Assembly (NCBI GenBank): GCA_001796335.1
Contig: MGMF01000023.1
Coordinates: 209,900 to 273,570, forward strand
DNA from: Chloroflexi bacterium GWB2_49_20
Lineage (GTDB): Bacteria > Chloroflexota > Anaerolineae > Anaerolineales > Villigracilaceae
Direction of reading: 5' to 3'
DNA: 63,671 bases
Shown: positions 1-9,456 of the stretch, piece after piece
Layout: every line of letters begins with the position of its first letter
Position numbering within the stretch: the first letter of the stretch is position 1
Notes under the pieces: model-generated
The model's database searches: none
Told to the model about the DNA's origin: nothing
Seen by the model: only the letters and a program-made list of their open reading frames with translations
Program-made: the position numbers and the translations under genes

Positions 1-2177
1 ATCAATTCATGGTGGTTTCCTTTACCTACAATGCGGCCTTCTTCAAGCACGATGATCTGTTCGGCTGTCTTGATGGTCGAAACACGCTGGGTTACGATCA
101 ATATGTTACTTGCACCGGTATTTTGCTTAAGAGCTTTGCGAAGTGCCGAATCGGTTTTGAAGTCCAGTGCAGAGAAACTGTCATCAAAGATATAAATCGG
201 TGGTTTCTTCACCAACGCCCGTGCAATGGATAATCGCTGCTTCTGTCCGCCGGACACATTCGAACCACCCTGTGATATCTCAGCAGCCATGCCTTCCGGC
301 TTTGAAAAGATAAATTCGCTGGCTTGTGAGACCCGGATGGCATCCAGCATGGCTGCTTCGCTGGCATTTTCATCTGCATAACGCAGGTTGCTTTCAATGG
401 TTCCAGAAAAGAGCATCCCCTTTTGGGGTATATAACCAATCTTTTCGCGCAAGTCTGCCTGGTTCACATCACGAATATCGATCCCATCTACATAGATGGC
501 ACCTTCGGTCACTTCATGAAAACGTGGCAGCAGGTTCACCACCGTACTCTTTCCCGATCCGGTTGATCCAATGAAAGCCGTGGTCTGTCCAGGCAAGGCA
601 GTAAAACTGATATTGTGGAGGACATCTTCCTGGGCATCTGGATATTTGAAACTGACATTCCGGAACTCGACCTTCCCACTGAAGGATTCTGGAAATTTCT
701 TTGGCTGGACAGGGTCCTTGATAACTGGTTCGGTTTCCAATACATCTGCAATGCGACCGCCCGAAACCGATGCCCTCGGCAGGATAATAAACATCATGGA
801 TAACATCAGGAAGGCGAACACGATCTGCATGGCATATTGCATGAAAGCCATCATATCTCCCACCTGCATAGTATTGTTGGCCACCTGGTGCGCACCCACC
901 CAGATGATCCCCAATGACAATCCGTTCATGATGAGCATCATCAATGGCATCATTATCACCATCACTCTGGCAATGAACAGACTGTTACTGGTCAGATCCA
1001 GATTGGCCTTATCAAAGCGATCCTCTTCAAATTTCTGCATATTGAATGCACGGATCACCATCATGCCGGATAGATGTTCCCGGGTAACCAGGTTGAGCCG
1101 GTCGATGAGTTTTTGTATAATCTTGAATTTCGGCAGAGAAATCGAGAACACTACGATGATCAACGAGAGCAATGTAATGACTGCCACAGCAATGATCCAC
1201 CACATATTGGCGCTCTTCCCGATTGCGCGGATAATTCCACCCACACCGATGATTGGCGCATAAAAGACCATGCGCATGATCATAATGACCACCATCTGGA
1301 TCTGGGTCACATCATTGGTTGAGCGTGTGATCAGTGAGGCGGTTGAGAATTTGTCAAATTCAGAATTGGAGAAACTTTCCACTTTTTTAAATACATCCCG
1401 GCGCATATCCCGAGCTGCTCCGGCTGCGGTTTTTGCAGATAAGAATCCAACGATGATGGTACAGCCGACTGAAAGCAGGGATAGCAACAGCATCATATAG
1501 CCGGTATTGAGAATGTAATTCGTCTGGAGCTGGCTGGTATCCAAACCCAGGGCTGCATATTCAGTTTTCACAAATCCAACCGCCATCTGGTTGGTCATAC
1601 TGTATCCCAGAGAGGCGAATTTCTCGTCGATCCCGGCAGTGATCTGCTCCAACTGTGCAGACGGTAACATGGGAAGCGTGCTGAATAGATCCATTCCCGG
1701 CGGTATTTTGGTGATATCAAAACCCAAACTCTGCCCCATGGCCGCGGCCTTGGATGGATCTGCCATCATCTGTTCAATGCTGGATACTATCAGTTCTGCT
1801 TTTGCCATCACCGGGTTTAATAACGCAATCCCGGCTTTATCGATGTTGTTACGCACATAGATGGGTTGATCTGCAAGAATCGTGTAATCTGCCAGGTACT
1901 TTTCATAGTCTGGTGAATTTTTATCAACCAGCGCGTAATGCCCAAGAACCAAGTTCTTGTTTTCAGCACTTAAAAAGATGACCAACCGGTTCATCTCACT
2001 TTGGCGGATCGCCATCGGAATGGCATTTTCGACACCGCCTTGCTGAATCCCATTATTTACAATTTTAGACATGTAATCTGGCAGTGCAAGGTCCGCGTTT
2101 GCCTGAACAAATAGCAAGGCAATCGTGATCAGAACCATAAGGGTATAAGGTTTTAGATATCTGGCCAACCGTAGCAT
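1..2177 (-). CDS. ABC exporter half-transporter (permease-ATPase), 3' end cut by window edge
   Basis: Type IV ABC exporter half with a fused membrane domain and nucleotide-binding domain; 725 codons are visible and the C-terminus lies beyond the left edge. A first membrane segment (residues ~10-28) is followed by a ~180-residue non-membrane stretch, unusually long for the TM1-TM2 loop, then the rest of the membrane domain to ~residue 480. The ATPase shows Walker A GSTGSGKS (~residue 536), signature VSGGQKQR (~640) and Walker B IYIFDDSFSALD (~660). The usual catalytic glutamate after the Walker B aspartate is Asp, the pattern of the degenerate site in heterodimeric exporters, so a second half encoded just left of the window is expected. 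The start is ATG at 2177. A MarR gene lies 220 bp upstream on the same strand and probably controls it. The substrate cannot be told. Confidence 0.93.
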   Translation of the reverse strand, partial: MLRLARYLKPYTLMVLITIALLFVQANADLALPDYMSKIVNNGIQQGGVENAIPMAIRQSEMNRLVIFLSAENKNLVLGHYALVDKNSPDYEKYLADYTILADQPIYVRNNIDKAGIALLNPVMAKAELIVSSIEQMMADPSKAAAMGQSLGFDITKIPPGMDLFSTLPMLPSAQLEQITAGIDEKFASLGYSMTNQMAVGFVKTEYAALGLDTSQLQTNYILNTGYMMLLLSLLSVGCTIIVGFLSAKTAAGAARDMRRDVFKKVESFSNSEFDKFSTASLITRSTNDVTQIQMVVIMIMRMVFYAPIIGVGGIIRAIGKSANMWWIIAVAVITLLSLIIVVFSISLPKFKIIQKLIDRLNLVTREHLSGMMVIRAFNMQKFEEDRFDKANLDLTSNSLFIARVMVIMMPLMMLIMNGLSLGIIWVGAHQVANNTMQVGDMMAFMQYAMQIVFAFLMLSMMFIILPRASVSGGRIADVLETEPVIKDPVQPKKFPESFSGKVEFRNVSFKYPDAQEDVLHNISFTALPGQTTAFIGSTGSGKSTVVNLLPRFHEVTEGAIYVDGIDIRDVNQADLREKIGYIPQKGMLFSGTIESNLRYADENASEAAMLDAIRVSQASEFIFSKPEGMAAEISQGGSNVSGGQKQRLSIARALVKKPPIYIFDDSFSALDFKTDSALRKALKQNTGASNILIVTQRVSTIKTAEQIIVLEEGRIVGKGNHHEL

Positions 2178-2397
2178 AATTCTGGATGCTCCTTAATTTA
2201 ATGTGTTTTGATAAAAAAGCATCAAAAGGGGTTTTAATTTGTGAATGAAGGGAACTTGAGTTCTGTCTGCTAACCGGTTTTCTGTTTCGTGAAGGCGCTT
2301 CATCGTTATTGTTCATTTGAAGCGGATTAAAACAGGGAATCATCCATCTGGCAGCATTTGCAAATTACCCAAAGGTTTTCAATTTTTTCCCCAAAGG

Positions 2398-2847
2398 TCA
2401 AGGTGAATTTATAGTTTTAAGAGCAGCCTCCGTAAGGAGTGTTAACGCAGATGTGATCATTTCTTGTTGGTCAGGGTTGAGATTATCTGCAAGATTCTCT
2501 ATCCATTTACTGCGTGCGTCCACACCTTTTTCAATGATTACACGTCCCTCCTGGGTCAATTCCAGTTTTTTAGCCCGGCGGTCTTGGGGATCCTCTGTTC
2601 GACGGATCATTCCCATTTGCACCAGGCGATCCACGGTCTGGCTGGCGGCTGCATTTGTGATACCCATCTGCTCGCCAATCTCGGACACACCGCTCATACC
2701 ACCGTGAAACAGGCGCATCAGGATATTAACATGCGAAAAAGATAAGCCTGTCTCTTCCATGAATCGCTTAAAATCGCTCATCGAGCGATGCATGTAAATT
2801 TTCGCCCATTCCCTGACTACTTTGGAAAATTCTTCAGTTGGTGACAT
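2398..2847 (-). CDS. MarR-family transcriptional regulator
   Basis: A 149-residue protein of normal MarR length. A winged helix-turn-helix is visible at residues ~55-105, including the recognition-helix region GITNAAASQTVDRLVQMG and the wing motif DPQDRRAKKLELTQEG. MarR proteins bind DNA as dimers and are usually relieved by small ligands. It sits directly upstream of the ABC exporter half on the same strand, the common layout in which a MarR repressor controls its own gene and an efflux pump. The promoter in front carries a perfect inverted repeat over the -10 box, which supports autoregulation. The ATG at 2847 is preceded by a GAGTGG-like ribosome-binding site. The ligand is unknown. Confidence 0.95.
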   Translation of the reverse strand: MSPTEEFSKVVREWAKIYMHRSMSDFKRFMEETGLSFSHVNILMRLFHGGMSGVSEIGEQMGITNAAASQTVDRLVQMGMIRRTEDPQDRRAKKLELTQEGRVIIEKGVDARSKWIENLADNLNPDQQEMITSALTLLTEAALKTINSP

Positions 2848-2863
2848 TGTTAACCACTCTTAT

Positions 2864-2883
2864 TAGTTAAGTTTTGTTAACTA
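2864..2883. promoter_or_regulatory. Probable MarR operator palindrome
   Basis: Perfect inverted repeat TAGTTAA-6 nt-TTAACTA. It overlaps the last bases of the -10 box of the marR promoter and covers its probable start site. Another GTTAAC (2849-2854) lies next to the start codon. A 20-bp dyad in this position is typical of MarR autorepression; binding is inferred. Confidence 0.7.
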
Positions 2884-2908
2884 TATCTTAGCCCATTGAC
2901 CATGTCAA
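2880..2908 (-). promoter_or_regulatory. Sigma-70 promoter of the marR-ABC exporter genes
   Basis: On the minus strand, TTGACA (2908-2903), a 17-bp spacer, then TATAGT (2885-2880): a near-consensus housekeeping promoter reading into the MarR gene. Confidence 0.8.
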
Positions 2909-2949
2909 GGATTAGTAACATTAGAGTTCCATGATAATATTTAACAATA

Positions 2950-2970
2950 CCATCTCCTTTTGAGAGATGG
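2950..2970 (-). terminator. Weak terminator-like hairpin after the second plsC
   Basis: CCATCTC and GAGATGG form a 7-bp stem with a 7-nt loop, about 55 nt past the end of the acyltransferase gene. The minus-strand tail (TATTGTTAAATATT) is only partly T-rich, so termination is uncertain. Confidence 0.4.
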
Positions 2971-3024
2971 CAAGGTGAGGGCACTAAAAAAAGTTGTTGC
3001 CTAAAAGTTTTTCTTAGGTTAAAT

Positions 3025-3774
3025 TTATTCTGTCTTCTGTTCAAACTCGGCTTCAACATAACCGTATATTCCCCTGTATTGAGCAGGTAACATGTGAGCC
3101 AAAGCCTCCATAATCCTGCGTGTTCCATCCACCAGGGCAGTCTTTCGATCAGTATCACCAGGCAAATGGAATGGATCCCCCACCGTTAGTGTAACATCTG
3201 TGCGCTTAAAGCGTTTCATATTCCCATAGATACGCCAATTCTCCGTACCGGTGATCGCCACAGGCACGATCGGAACATTCGCTTTCCTGGCCAGGAAAGC
3301 TGCTCCCTCCGTGCCTCCCTCCAAAGCGCCCAGGGGGCTTTCACGCCCTTCCGGTGCAATGGAGATGATGCGTCCCTGGCGTAATCCCTCCAGGGCGGCA
3401 CTGATTGCCCGCCTGTCTGGAAGGCCGCGGTGTACCCATATGACACCATACATTTCGATGATCTTTCCGAGTATTGGTAAATCGATCAACTCTATCTTGG
3501 CAAGAGGATCGGTAAAAACTGGCCAGAAGGCAATTCCAAGCACTCCATCTGCATCCCCCAGGTGATTGATCACTACCAGGGCGGGACCCTTGCGGGGAAA
3601 TTTTTCCAATCCCTGCACTTTTGCCCGGGTGAATATGAACACGGCCAGGCGGACAAACCCGCGTATCCACCACCTGAAAAACCGTTGACCTGCCTTCAGG
3701 GCTGGCAGACGGGTCAGTTCAGGTCGCCAGATTTCACTTACCGGCTTGGGTGGGGCTGATGGCGCTGGCTGCAT
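3025..3774 (-). CDS. 1-acyl-sn-glycerol-3-phosphate acyltransferase-like protein (PlsC family)
   Basis: A 249-residue membrane-associated lysophosphatidic-acid-type acyltransferase. It has the catalytic HX4D motif in NHLGDAD (~residue 70) and the glycerol-phosphate-binding motif IAPEGRES (~138). This family transfers an acyl chain to the sn-2 position of lysophosphatidic acid on the inner face of the membrane. Its start (ATG 3774, GAGGC five bases upstream) overlaps the end of the neighbouring plsC paralogue by 41 nt, so the two are co-translated. The order cmk-plsC-plsC suggests a phospholipid role. Two paralogues side by side may differ in acyl or acceptor preference; this cannot be read from sequence. 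Confidence 0.93.
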   Translation of the reverse strand: MQPAPSAPPKPVSEIWRPELTRLPALKAGQRFFRWWIRGFVRLAVFIFTRAKVQGLEKFPRKGPALVVINHLGDADGVLGIAFWPVFTDPLAKIELIDLPILGKIIEMYGVIWVHRGLPDRRAISAALEGLRQGRIISIAPEGRESPLGALEGGTEGAAFLARKANVPIVPVAITGTENWRIYGNMKRFKRTDVTLTVGDPFHLPGDTDRKTALVDGTRRIMEALAHMLPAQYRGIYGYVEAEFEQKTE

Positions 3775-4441
3775 ATACGCCTCGATAATTTTCCGGTAAC
3801 AATCCGGCGATATACGACATGATCAGATCAGCGTTGCGCTGGCGGGATTCTTTTCTCTGGCTGCCTTTTCCTTCCACGGAAGGAAGTTGGATTGGTTTCC
3901 CGATGCGTAATTCCAGCAACGGTCGCTGTCCATGTATCGCCTTGTGCCAGAAATCATCCGTTGTACCCACGATCCCAACCGGTAGAACCGGAAAGCCCGA
4001 CTCCTCAACAATGAACGCCACACCCGGTTTGGCTGCACACATATTGGTATTATGTGAACGCCCACCTTCAGGTGCGATCAGCACAGGCCGGCCTGATCTT
4101 AATGCACTGAAGACTGTATCAAGTGCTTTTCGATCATATTCGCCGCGATGAACGGGAATGCCTCCATACAACCAGGCCAGGATGCCCTGCCCGGGTTTAT
4201 GCCAAACTTCTGCAGCCCCAAGCGACTCCACCAGTTCAGGCCAGCACGAAATGATGAACGGAGGGTCAAACAACGAGACATGATTCATAGCCAAAATATA
4301 AGGTTTTCCAAATGGGATGTTTTCTCTGCCGCTGATCTTGATGGGTGCAAGGATCATGAAAATGGCTTTCAAAACTGTGCGAACAAGAGGTCGAGCCAAC
4401 CAGCGTCTCCAGGCTGGGACATGATAGGGTTTCAAATCCAT
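3734..4441 (-). CDS. 1-acyl-sn-glycerol-3-phosphate acyltransferase-like protein (PlsC family), paralogue
   Basis: A 235-residue acyltransferase with HX4D in NHVSLFD (~residue 53) and the EGGRS motif in APEGGRS (~125). A hydrophobic N-terminal helix (~22-34) fits a membrane-anchored enzyme. The ATG at 4441 has a good ribosome-binding site, GTGGAGACATT, that lies inside the end of cmk; the two genes overlap by 10 nt. It overlaps the second plsC by 41 nt at its own 3' end. The two paralogues share motifs but are clearly diverged, so this is an old duplication rather than a recent one. Likely role: phosphatidic acid synthesis. Confidence 0.93.
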   Translation of the reverse strand: MDLKPYHVPAWRRWLARPLVRTVLKAIFMILAPIKISGRENIPFGKPYILAMNHVSLFDPPFIISCWPELVESLGAAEVWHKPGQGILAWLYGGIPVHRGEYDRKALDTVFSALRSGRPVLIAPEGGRSHNTNMCAAKPGVAFIVEESGFPVLPVGIVGTTDDFWHKAIHGQRPLLELRIGKPIQLPSVEGKGSQRKESRQRNADLIMSYIAGLLPENYRGVYAASAISPTQAGK

Positions 4442-5106
4442 AATGTCTCCACATACCTGAAAACTTCATCGATATCCATCTTGTCTGAATCTACGATCAC
4501 AGCGTCTTTGGCTGCGCGCAAGGGTGCCACAGCCCGCGTCGAATCAATTTTGTCCCGTCCAATTACATTCGCCAGGATATCGGAGTATGAAGCTGGATCA
4601 CCCCGTTCCACCAACTCGTCATAGCGACGCCGGGCGCGTACTTCAGGCGATGCATCCAGGTAGATCTTAAGGTCAGCTTCAGGCAGGACCACTGTCCCAA
4701 TATCCCGTCCCACCATGACCACCTGTCCACGCAGACCTATGCGCCTTTGCTGGGCAGCCAGTTCCTTGCGTACTCCGGCGTATGCAGACACGATCGAAAC
4801 AATCGCTTCCACTTCCGGCCGGCGGGTTTCCCAGGTGATATCCTGCCCATCCACCAGGACATCGCAGGCACGCCCATCATCTCTTGAAGATGGATTTACA
4901 TCGATCTGGATCTCCCTGGACAGAGTTGTCACTGCTGCTTCATTATGAACATCCAGATTTCTCTGTAACACCATCCAGGTGACTGCCCGGTACATTACAC
5001 CGGTGTCAAAGAACAGGTATCCCAGGGACCTGGCCAGGTTCTTCCCCAGTGTCGATTTACCTGAAGCTGCCGGACCATCGATTGCAATTATGTTCGGTTT
5101 TGTCAT
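4432..5106 (-). CDS. cmk: Cytidylate kinase
   Basis: Phosphorylates CMP and dCMP with ATP in the cytosol, feeding CTP for nucleic acids and CDP-lipids. The P-loop GPAASGKST is at residues ~10-18, the NMP-binding region in the middle, and GRDIGTVVLPEADLKIYLDA around residue 130, as in bacterial Cmk; 224 residues is the normal length. A TTG 12 nt further upstream (5118) could also start translation, but ATG 5106 gives the usual Cmk N-terminus and has AGGAAAC in front. It overlaps the first plsC by 10 nt, forming a cmk-plsC-plsC unit; in many bacteria cmk is linked to phospholipid or ribosomal protein genes. Confidence 0.95.
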   Translation of the reverse strand: MTKPNIIAIDGPAASGKSTLGKNLARSLGYLFFDTGVMYRAVTWMVLQRNLDVHNEAAVTTLSREIQIDVNPSSRDDGRACDVLVDGQDITWETRRPEVEAIVSIVSAYAGVRKELAAQQRRIGLRGQVVMVGRDIGTVVLPEADLKIYLDASPEVRARRRYDELVERGDPASYSDILANVIGRDKIDSTRAVAPLRAAKDAVIVDSDKMDIDEVFRYVETLWI

Positions 5107-5142
5107 GTTTCCTGCCAATGAGTATTATCTCTTCGCATAATT

Positions 5143-6903
5143 TTATGGGGTGGAAGTGTCCAAACCTGCCCCGGCATCCAGAAATAGATCATCCTGCGCC
5201 CACAGAACCAGGAATTCTGATTGTTCCGGTATTTTACGAAAAACGATCCACCGCAGCCAGCCATCCAGCGGAAGACCATACCAAACAGGTGTCTTCCTCA
5301 AAATAAAATCCTGTCCCCGATAGGCGGATGCAAGCCTGATCTCAACATCCTGTGGAAGTATCACCAGGTCGGGAGAAGCATCCAGCGCCAGTGCGTCCAC
5401 CTGCTCCACTTGCCAATTGCGCAGCAACCACAGCAGCGCCGGGGAATTCAAATCAGACGATATGGTTATATCCAGACTTTGGATATGACCTTTACTCCAA
5501 TCGGACAACTCATCGACTGTTTTTATCAACAGATCTGCCTGCACAAATTGTGGTGCTGGTTGCCATAGTTCGGATGAAAACGGTTGACGCAAACCGGCTG
5601 CGTTAAGGCCAGCGCTCACAGTGTATAGAAGTAAAGCAAAAGCGCCTCCATAGACAATACCCCATTGGGCAATTCTTTCCTCCCAAACTGCTGCCGCCAG
5701 GAACATGCTTAAAATCATCAAAAGCAGTGCTCCCAGCAATAACATCATGCGTGACTGCAGAATGCCTGGATCAGTGAATGCAGAAGGGATGCTAATCAGG
5801 TCCAGCCATATAAAAACCATGAAGGCAAATGTCACTCCTGCTACAAGTGCAATTTGCCATTTTCTGGCAGAACCAAAATCCAAATACCGACTTAGCTCGA
5901 TGGCTGCCAGGCTCCAAACAGGCACGAGCATCCAGACCAGATCCCCCGCCTGGTGTACAGGGTAGATGAGCGCCAGAAGGAAAAATGTACCTGACAATAA
6001 GCCAAGTTGGATGCTTGTCCGATCTGTTTTCCTTAAGCCTCGCGCCAGGCCGATTAAACCGAAGATCAGAGCCAGGGGGGCATAAACCAGCAGGACAACC
6101 AAAAATATCCAGAGTGGTACCGAGCCTGGTGTCCACCAACCTCTCATAAAATCCACAATGGAACCCGCCCATGCGCTCAACCCATTGGGAACCAGTAAAA
6201 ACAGCGTCCCTACCAAAAGCAGGGTTCCTGCTCCCCACTTAATAGCAGTTTTTCGTGGATTTTCTACAGGAAATGGCAATGGTGGAATTACAATTCCCGG
6301 GCCTTCATCGTCCTGGATGGTGTTGTCAACCCGCGTTCGACCACCTGAATAATTCAAAATTAACCAGGTGAATCCCAGCCCCAGTGCTCCAAACCACGCA
6401 GACGGACCACATAGCAGCGCCACACCACCCATAACACCTGCCAGCCTGTAACTTCTGGATTGCCAGGCAGCCAGGCTTAGCGCTATAAAACCAACCGCCA
6501 TCATCTGACTGCCAGCCATACGGGATAAGGCCAGCATGCCCGGATCCAATGCCAGTGCAAAAGCCAGGAAAATGGCTGCCTTCCGTCCCAAATGCTTTTG
6601 AAAAGCCGCGGGAACCAGAACCAAACCAGCCCCGGCCAGGGCTGGCCAGAAGCGAGCCATGAAATTGCTGGCTCCGAAAATAAAGAAGTTGATCGCGGTC
6701 AGCAGCAAATAAGCTGGTTGTGAACCCAACAAGGGTTTACTTCCCCGGGCAATCTCCAATGCCTGGAGAGCCCATTTAGCTTCCCGGTCTGTCAATGGTT
6801 GAGTGCCCAGACTAATAAAACGCACGACCAATGCCAGGATGAATGCCAGGGAAAACAAGCCTTGTTCGAGCGTGATTCTTCGTGGGGTTGTCATCATATT
6901 CAT
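5143..6903 (-). CDS. GT-C type membrane glycosyltransferase (PMT/ArnT-like)
   Basis: A 586-residue polytopic protein of about 11-12 hydrophobic segments with a soluble C-terminal part (~residues 440-586). After the first membrane helix comes RFISLGTQPLTDREAKWA, the position of the acidic Asp/Glu motif that GT-C enzymes use to bind lipid-phosphate sugar donors. Such enzymes move a sugar from a polyprenyl-phosphate carrier to an acceptor outside the cell membrane. It is the most downstream of four large membrane glycosyltransferase-like genes on this strand. The start may be ATG 6903 or one of the ATGs 2 and 3 codons later; no clear ribosome-binding site is seen. Donor and acceptor are unknown. 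Confidence 0.8.
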   Translation of the reverse strand: MNMMTTPRRITLEQGLFSLAFILALVVRFISLGTQPLTDREAKWALQALEIARGSKPLLGSQPAYLLLTAINFFIFGASNFMARFWPALAGAGLVLVPAAFQKHLGRKAAIFLAFALALDPGMLALSRMAGSQMMAVGFIALSLAAWQSRSYRLAGVMGGVALLCGPSAWFGALGLGFTWLILNYSGGRTRVDNTIQDDEGPGIVIPPLPFPVENPRKTAIKWGAGTLLLVGTLFLLVPNGLSAWAGSIVDFMRGWWTPGSVPLWIFLVVLLVYAPLALIFGLIGLARGLRKTDRTSIQLGLLSGTFFLLALIYPVHQAGDLVWMLVPVWSLAAIELSRYLDFGSARKWQIALVAGVTFAFMVFIWLDLISIPSAFTDPGILQSRMMLLLGALLLMILSMFLAAAVWEERIAQWGIVYGGAFALLLYTVSAGLNAAGLRQPFSSELWQPAPQFVQADLLIKTVDELSDWSKGHIQSLDITISSDLNSPALLWLLRNWQVEQVDALALDASPDLVILPQDVEIRLASAYRGQDFILRKTPVWYGLPLDGWLRWIVFRKIPEQSEFLVLWAQDDLFLDAGAGLDTSTP

Positions 6904-6968
6904 AATTTTACTGTGAAAGTATTGTACCCGGGTTTAATTTAACATCATGGTTAACGAGAATAAATATC

Positions 6969-9449
6969 TCAAGGAGCGGGGTAAATTACCACGTTCCCCT
7001 GTGAGTAAATCGGTTGCAAAATGTGCTGAAATTTGGATTCATTTACGTGATATGTACTGCGCTCGAGCGAACCAATGTAAATATAACGAATATCGTACTT
7101 CTTCAAGATCGCCTCTGCCTCCGTCCAGCTTGAGGATTCATATAAAAGTTTCACATCTTCCTGTCGGGTTCCCTGGGGAGTTGAACTGCCACGCCATTGA
7201 CCTTCGTGCCCGGGCCAACCCAGGACGGTCGGCAGTCCGGTCAGGGTGGAGATGCGCCCATAATTACTGTAGCTGCCTCCCACTGCCTCCACCACCACTC
7301 CATCGGGAGCCTGAATTAACCAGGCAATTGCTTGAGCTTCATCCGGATTGTCGCGTTGCATGTATGCTGCGCCATCCAAAGTCCAGCCAAAAGTGGGCTT
7401 GAAATCATTGGTTTTCGTCATCAATCCCAAAACAGTGTATGTAAACGCCATCAGCAGAGTAAAAAACAAACCCAAACGGAACGCCCAATCCCAGAATCTG
7501 CGCAATTTCATCAAAAGCATGGCTGTCCCCAGAGCCGCCATCAGACTCCACAACATCCAGGCCTGGTAATAAAACTTGAAAATGGTATTGATGCGCCAGC
7601 CAAATTGATCACGCAAAAATACAAAATCTGGAATCAGTACCAATAGCCCACCTAACAAGATCAGCATCAAAACAAAAGGTGTTGGATCGCTATCTGGTAT
7701 AAGCTCAGTAAAACCCGTGGGATCTTCCCCATCTGGTTGAACCGGATCTTTTTTCGCTGCAATCAGGGATCCAAATAACATGGCCAATGCAACTACTAGC
7801 ATTATAACCAGCGTCAGCAAGCCGCCAATATAAAGCAATCTCCGCTGGCTGGCAAGTTGGAACAAGGTCGCCAGGTCAGAAACCCCCTGGGACCGTAATA
7901 CAGCCGCAGTTATCTCCGGCATGCGTACAGACACCAGCCAGCTTGCCAACCATGACAGGCTCCACAGACCAACCATCAGACTCACCACCGTGAGAATGGC
8001 TGCTTTCCAATTTGCTTTCAATTTCTGGTTGAAGACAAGATATGCCAGGTAGACAAAAATTGGCACGAACAAGCTTCCAAACATTACCCAGAGATGGGCA
8101 CCTCGCGTCGGATTGACCAGGTTGGGCAGGATGCCACCTGCCTGGGATGAGAATCCGGTATAAAACGGTACATATAGCAGCAGGCTTCCAGCGCCCGCGA
8201 TCATTGCATAACCCAATGTTTCTTCGATCCGTCTCCAGCCCCACCCTGCATCCACAATACGATGTAATAAAAAGGCGCCGCATACCATTGCAGCAGCGAT
8301 CAATATATCCCAGGTATTCAGAAATGCCAGTCCGCCCAACACAACTGCCGGGATCAGAAGCCCTTGCCATTTGATGGGAAAAGGAATTCCAAATATCCTG
8401 GTATGCCCGCGCCAGCCGCCCAGAAACAAATTCAACCCCACCCCGATCGCCAGCAAGCCGAATGGTATAGACAATACATGGGGATGAAGGTCTCCCAGTA
8501 AGTAAGAGAAAACAGGAAATTCGTCAATCAACTCCTGAGGGTTATTTTGAAGGGTGGTATCACTGACCACGCGAGAAGCCCGCCACCACCACAAGTAGCG
8601 ATCCGGTAGCCACCCTAAAGGTTGGCTGGGTGCCTGGGTCAGATCTTTAATATCCAGCCATTTCCAGAAAGAGGAGGAGGCGGTTCCATCTGCAGAGATA
8701 TTCCAGAGCAACCCTTTGCGGTGCAATACTTCCAAAAATCCTTCCAGGTTGCTGGCAAGCAACAAGAACACAGGACCTAACACAGGTAGTGAAGTGATGG
8801 CTTTTCGAGACATCCTTTTGTCCTGCTTTTGCATCGCTGCCAACAGGTTATAAATGATCCCATAGGCACCAATGGCACCCAAGGCAAATACCAGTGCCAG
8901 CATCAGGTTGAAGGCAATACTGCCTGCCACTCCGGTCAACCTGGCCAGCATGGCGGTCATCACATATCCGAAGTAATAATAGGAAATTCCATATCCCGAC
9001 AACCAGGGGTCACGCGGTGGAAAGGTCGGTGAGCGCAGGATGGAATTAATAAAAGCTAATTCCATTGGCTTTTCGGTACCCAGAATCTCCGGGTTGGCGG
9101 AACGAATGATTGCCAGAGCCGCGAAAGCCAGGAGGAACAATGCCTCAATCGTGATGACCATGGAGACGTGTTGCTTCAACCAGGTCCGCATTTCCACCAG
9201 TCGGCTTCTCCCCACCCAGGCGCTCAAACCTGTCAGCAGAATGGCAGCCAGCAACAACCCTCCCAAGTCATTTTGCGCAACACCCAGAGATGTCAGCAAC
9301 CAGAAAATGTAACCCCACACCAACAAACTTGCGGCTCGCGCCAGGCTGTAACCTCGATCCGCCAATGCTGGTAACAAGGTATAAACCAGCGGAAATGTCA
9401 GCCAGCTTAAGACGGTAATTGACAAGTACCAGAGCAGAAATGCCATCAT
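6969..9449 (-). CDS. DUF2298-domain membrane protein (probable GT-C glycosyltransferase)
   Basis: An 826-residue protein that is nearly all membrane helices. It matches my memory of DUF2298 (the Chloroflexi/archaeal YYY-type domain): GYGISYYYFGYVMTAML (~residue 155) holds the YYY signature, and YLLGDLHPHVLSIPF (~310) the second conserved block. C-terminal blocks EAVGGSYSNYGRISTLTG and GWPGHEGQWRG match the same blocks in its 1659-residue neighbour. No biochemical role is established for this family; fold and neighbours suggest transfer of sugars from a lipid carrier. A TAAAAT box stands a few bases upstream, so ATG 9449 or 9446 could head a nearly leaderless transcript. It lies 7 nt after the DUF952 gene. 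Confidence 0.85.
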   Translation of the reverse strand: MMAFLLWYLSITVLSWLTFPLVYTLLPALADRGYSLARAASLLVWGYIFWLLTSLGVAQNDLGGLLLAAILLTGLSAWVGRSRLVEMRTWLKQHVSMVITIEALFLLAFAALAIIRSANPEILGTEKPMELAFINSILRSPTFPPRDPWLSGYGISYYYFGYVMTAMLARLTGVAGSIAFNLMLALVFALGAIGAYGIIYNLLAAMQKQDKRMSRKAITSLPVLGPVFLLLASNLEGFLEVLHRKGLLWNISADGTASSSFWKWLDIKDLTQAPSQPLGWLPDRYLWWWRASRVVSDTTLQNNPQELIDEFPVFSYLLGDLHPHVLSIPFGLLAIGVGLNLFLGGWRGHTRIFGIPFPIKWQGLLIPAVVLGGLAFLNTWDILIAAAMVCGAFLLHRIVDAGWGWRRIEETLGYAMIAGAGSLLLYVPFYTGFSSQAGGILPNLVNPTRGAHLWVMFGSLFVPIFVYLAYLVFNQKLKANWKAAILTVVSLMVGLWSLSWLASWLVSVRMPEITAAVLRSQGVSDLATLFQLASQRRLLYIGGLLTLVIMLVVALAMLFGSLIAAKKDPVQPDGEDPTGFTELIPDSDPTPFVLMLILLGGLLVLIPDFVFLRDQFGWRINTIFKFYYQAWMLWSLMAALGTAMLLMKLRRFWDWAFRLGLFFTLLMAFTYTVLGLMTKTNDFKPTFGWTLDGAAYMQRDNPDEAQAIAWLIQAPDGVVVEAVGGSYSNYGRISTLTGLPTVLGWPGHEGQWRGSSTPQGTRQEDVKLLYESSSWTEAEAILKKYDIRYIYIGSLERSTYHVNESKFQHILQPIYSQGNVVIYPAP

Positions 9450-9456
9450 TGTTATT

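Noticed and set aside
571-1263. 230-codon plus-strand frame
   Set aside because: It lies fully inside the ABC exporter gene on the other strand and has no recognisable domain.
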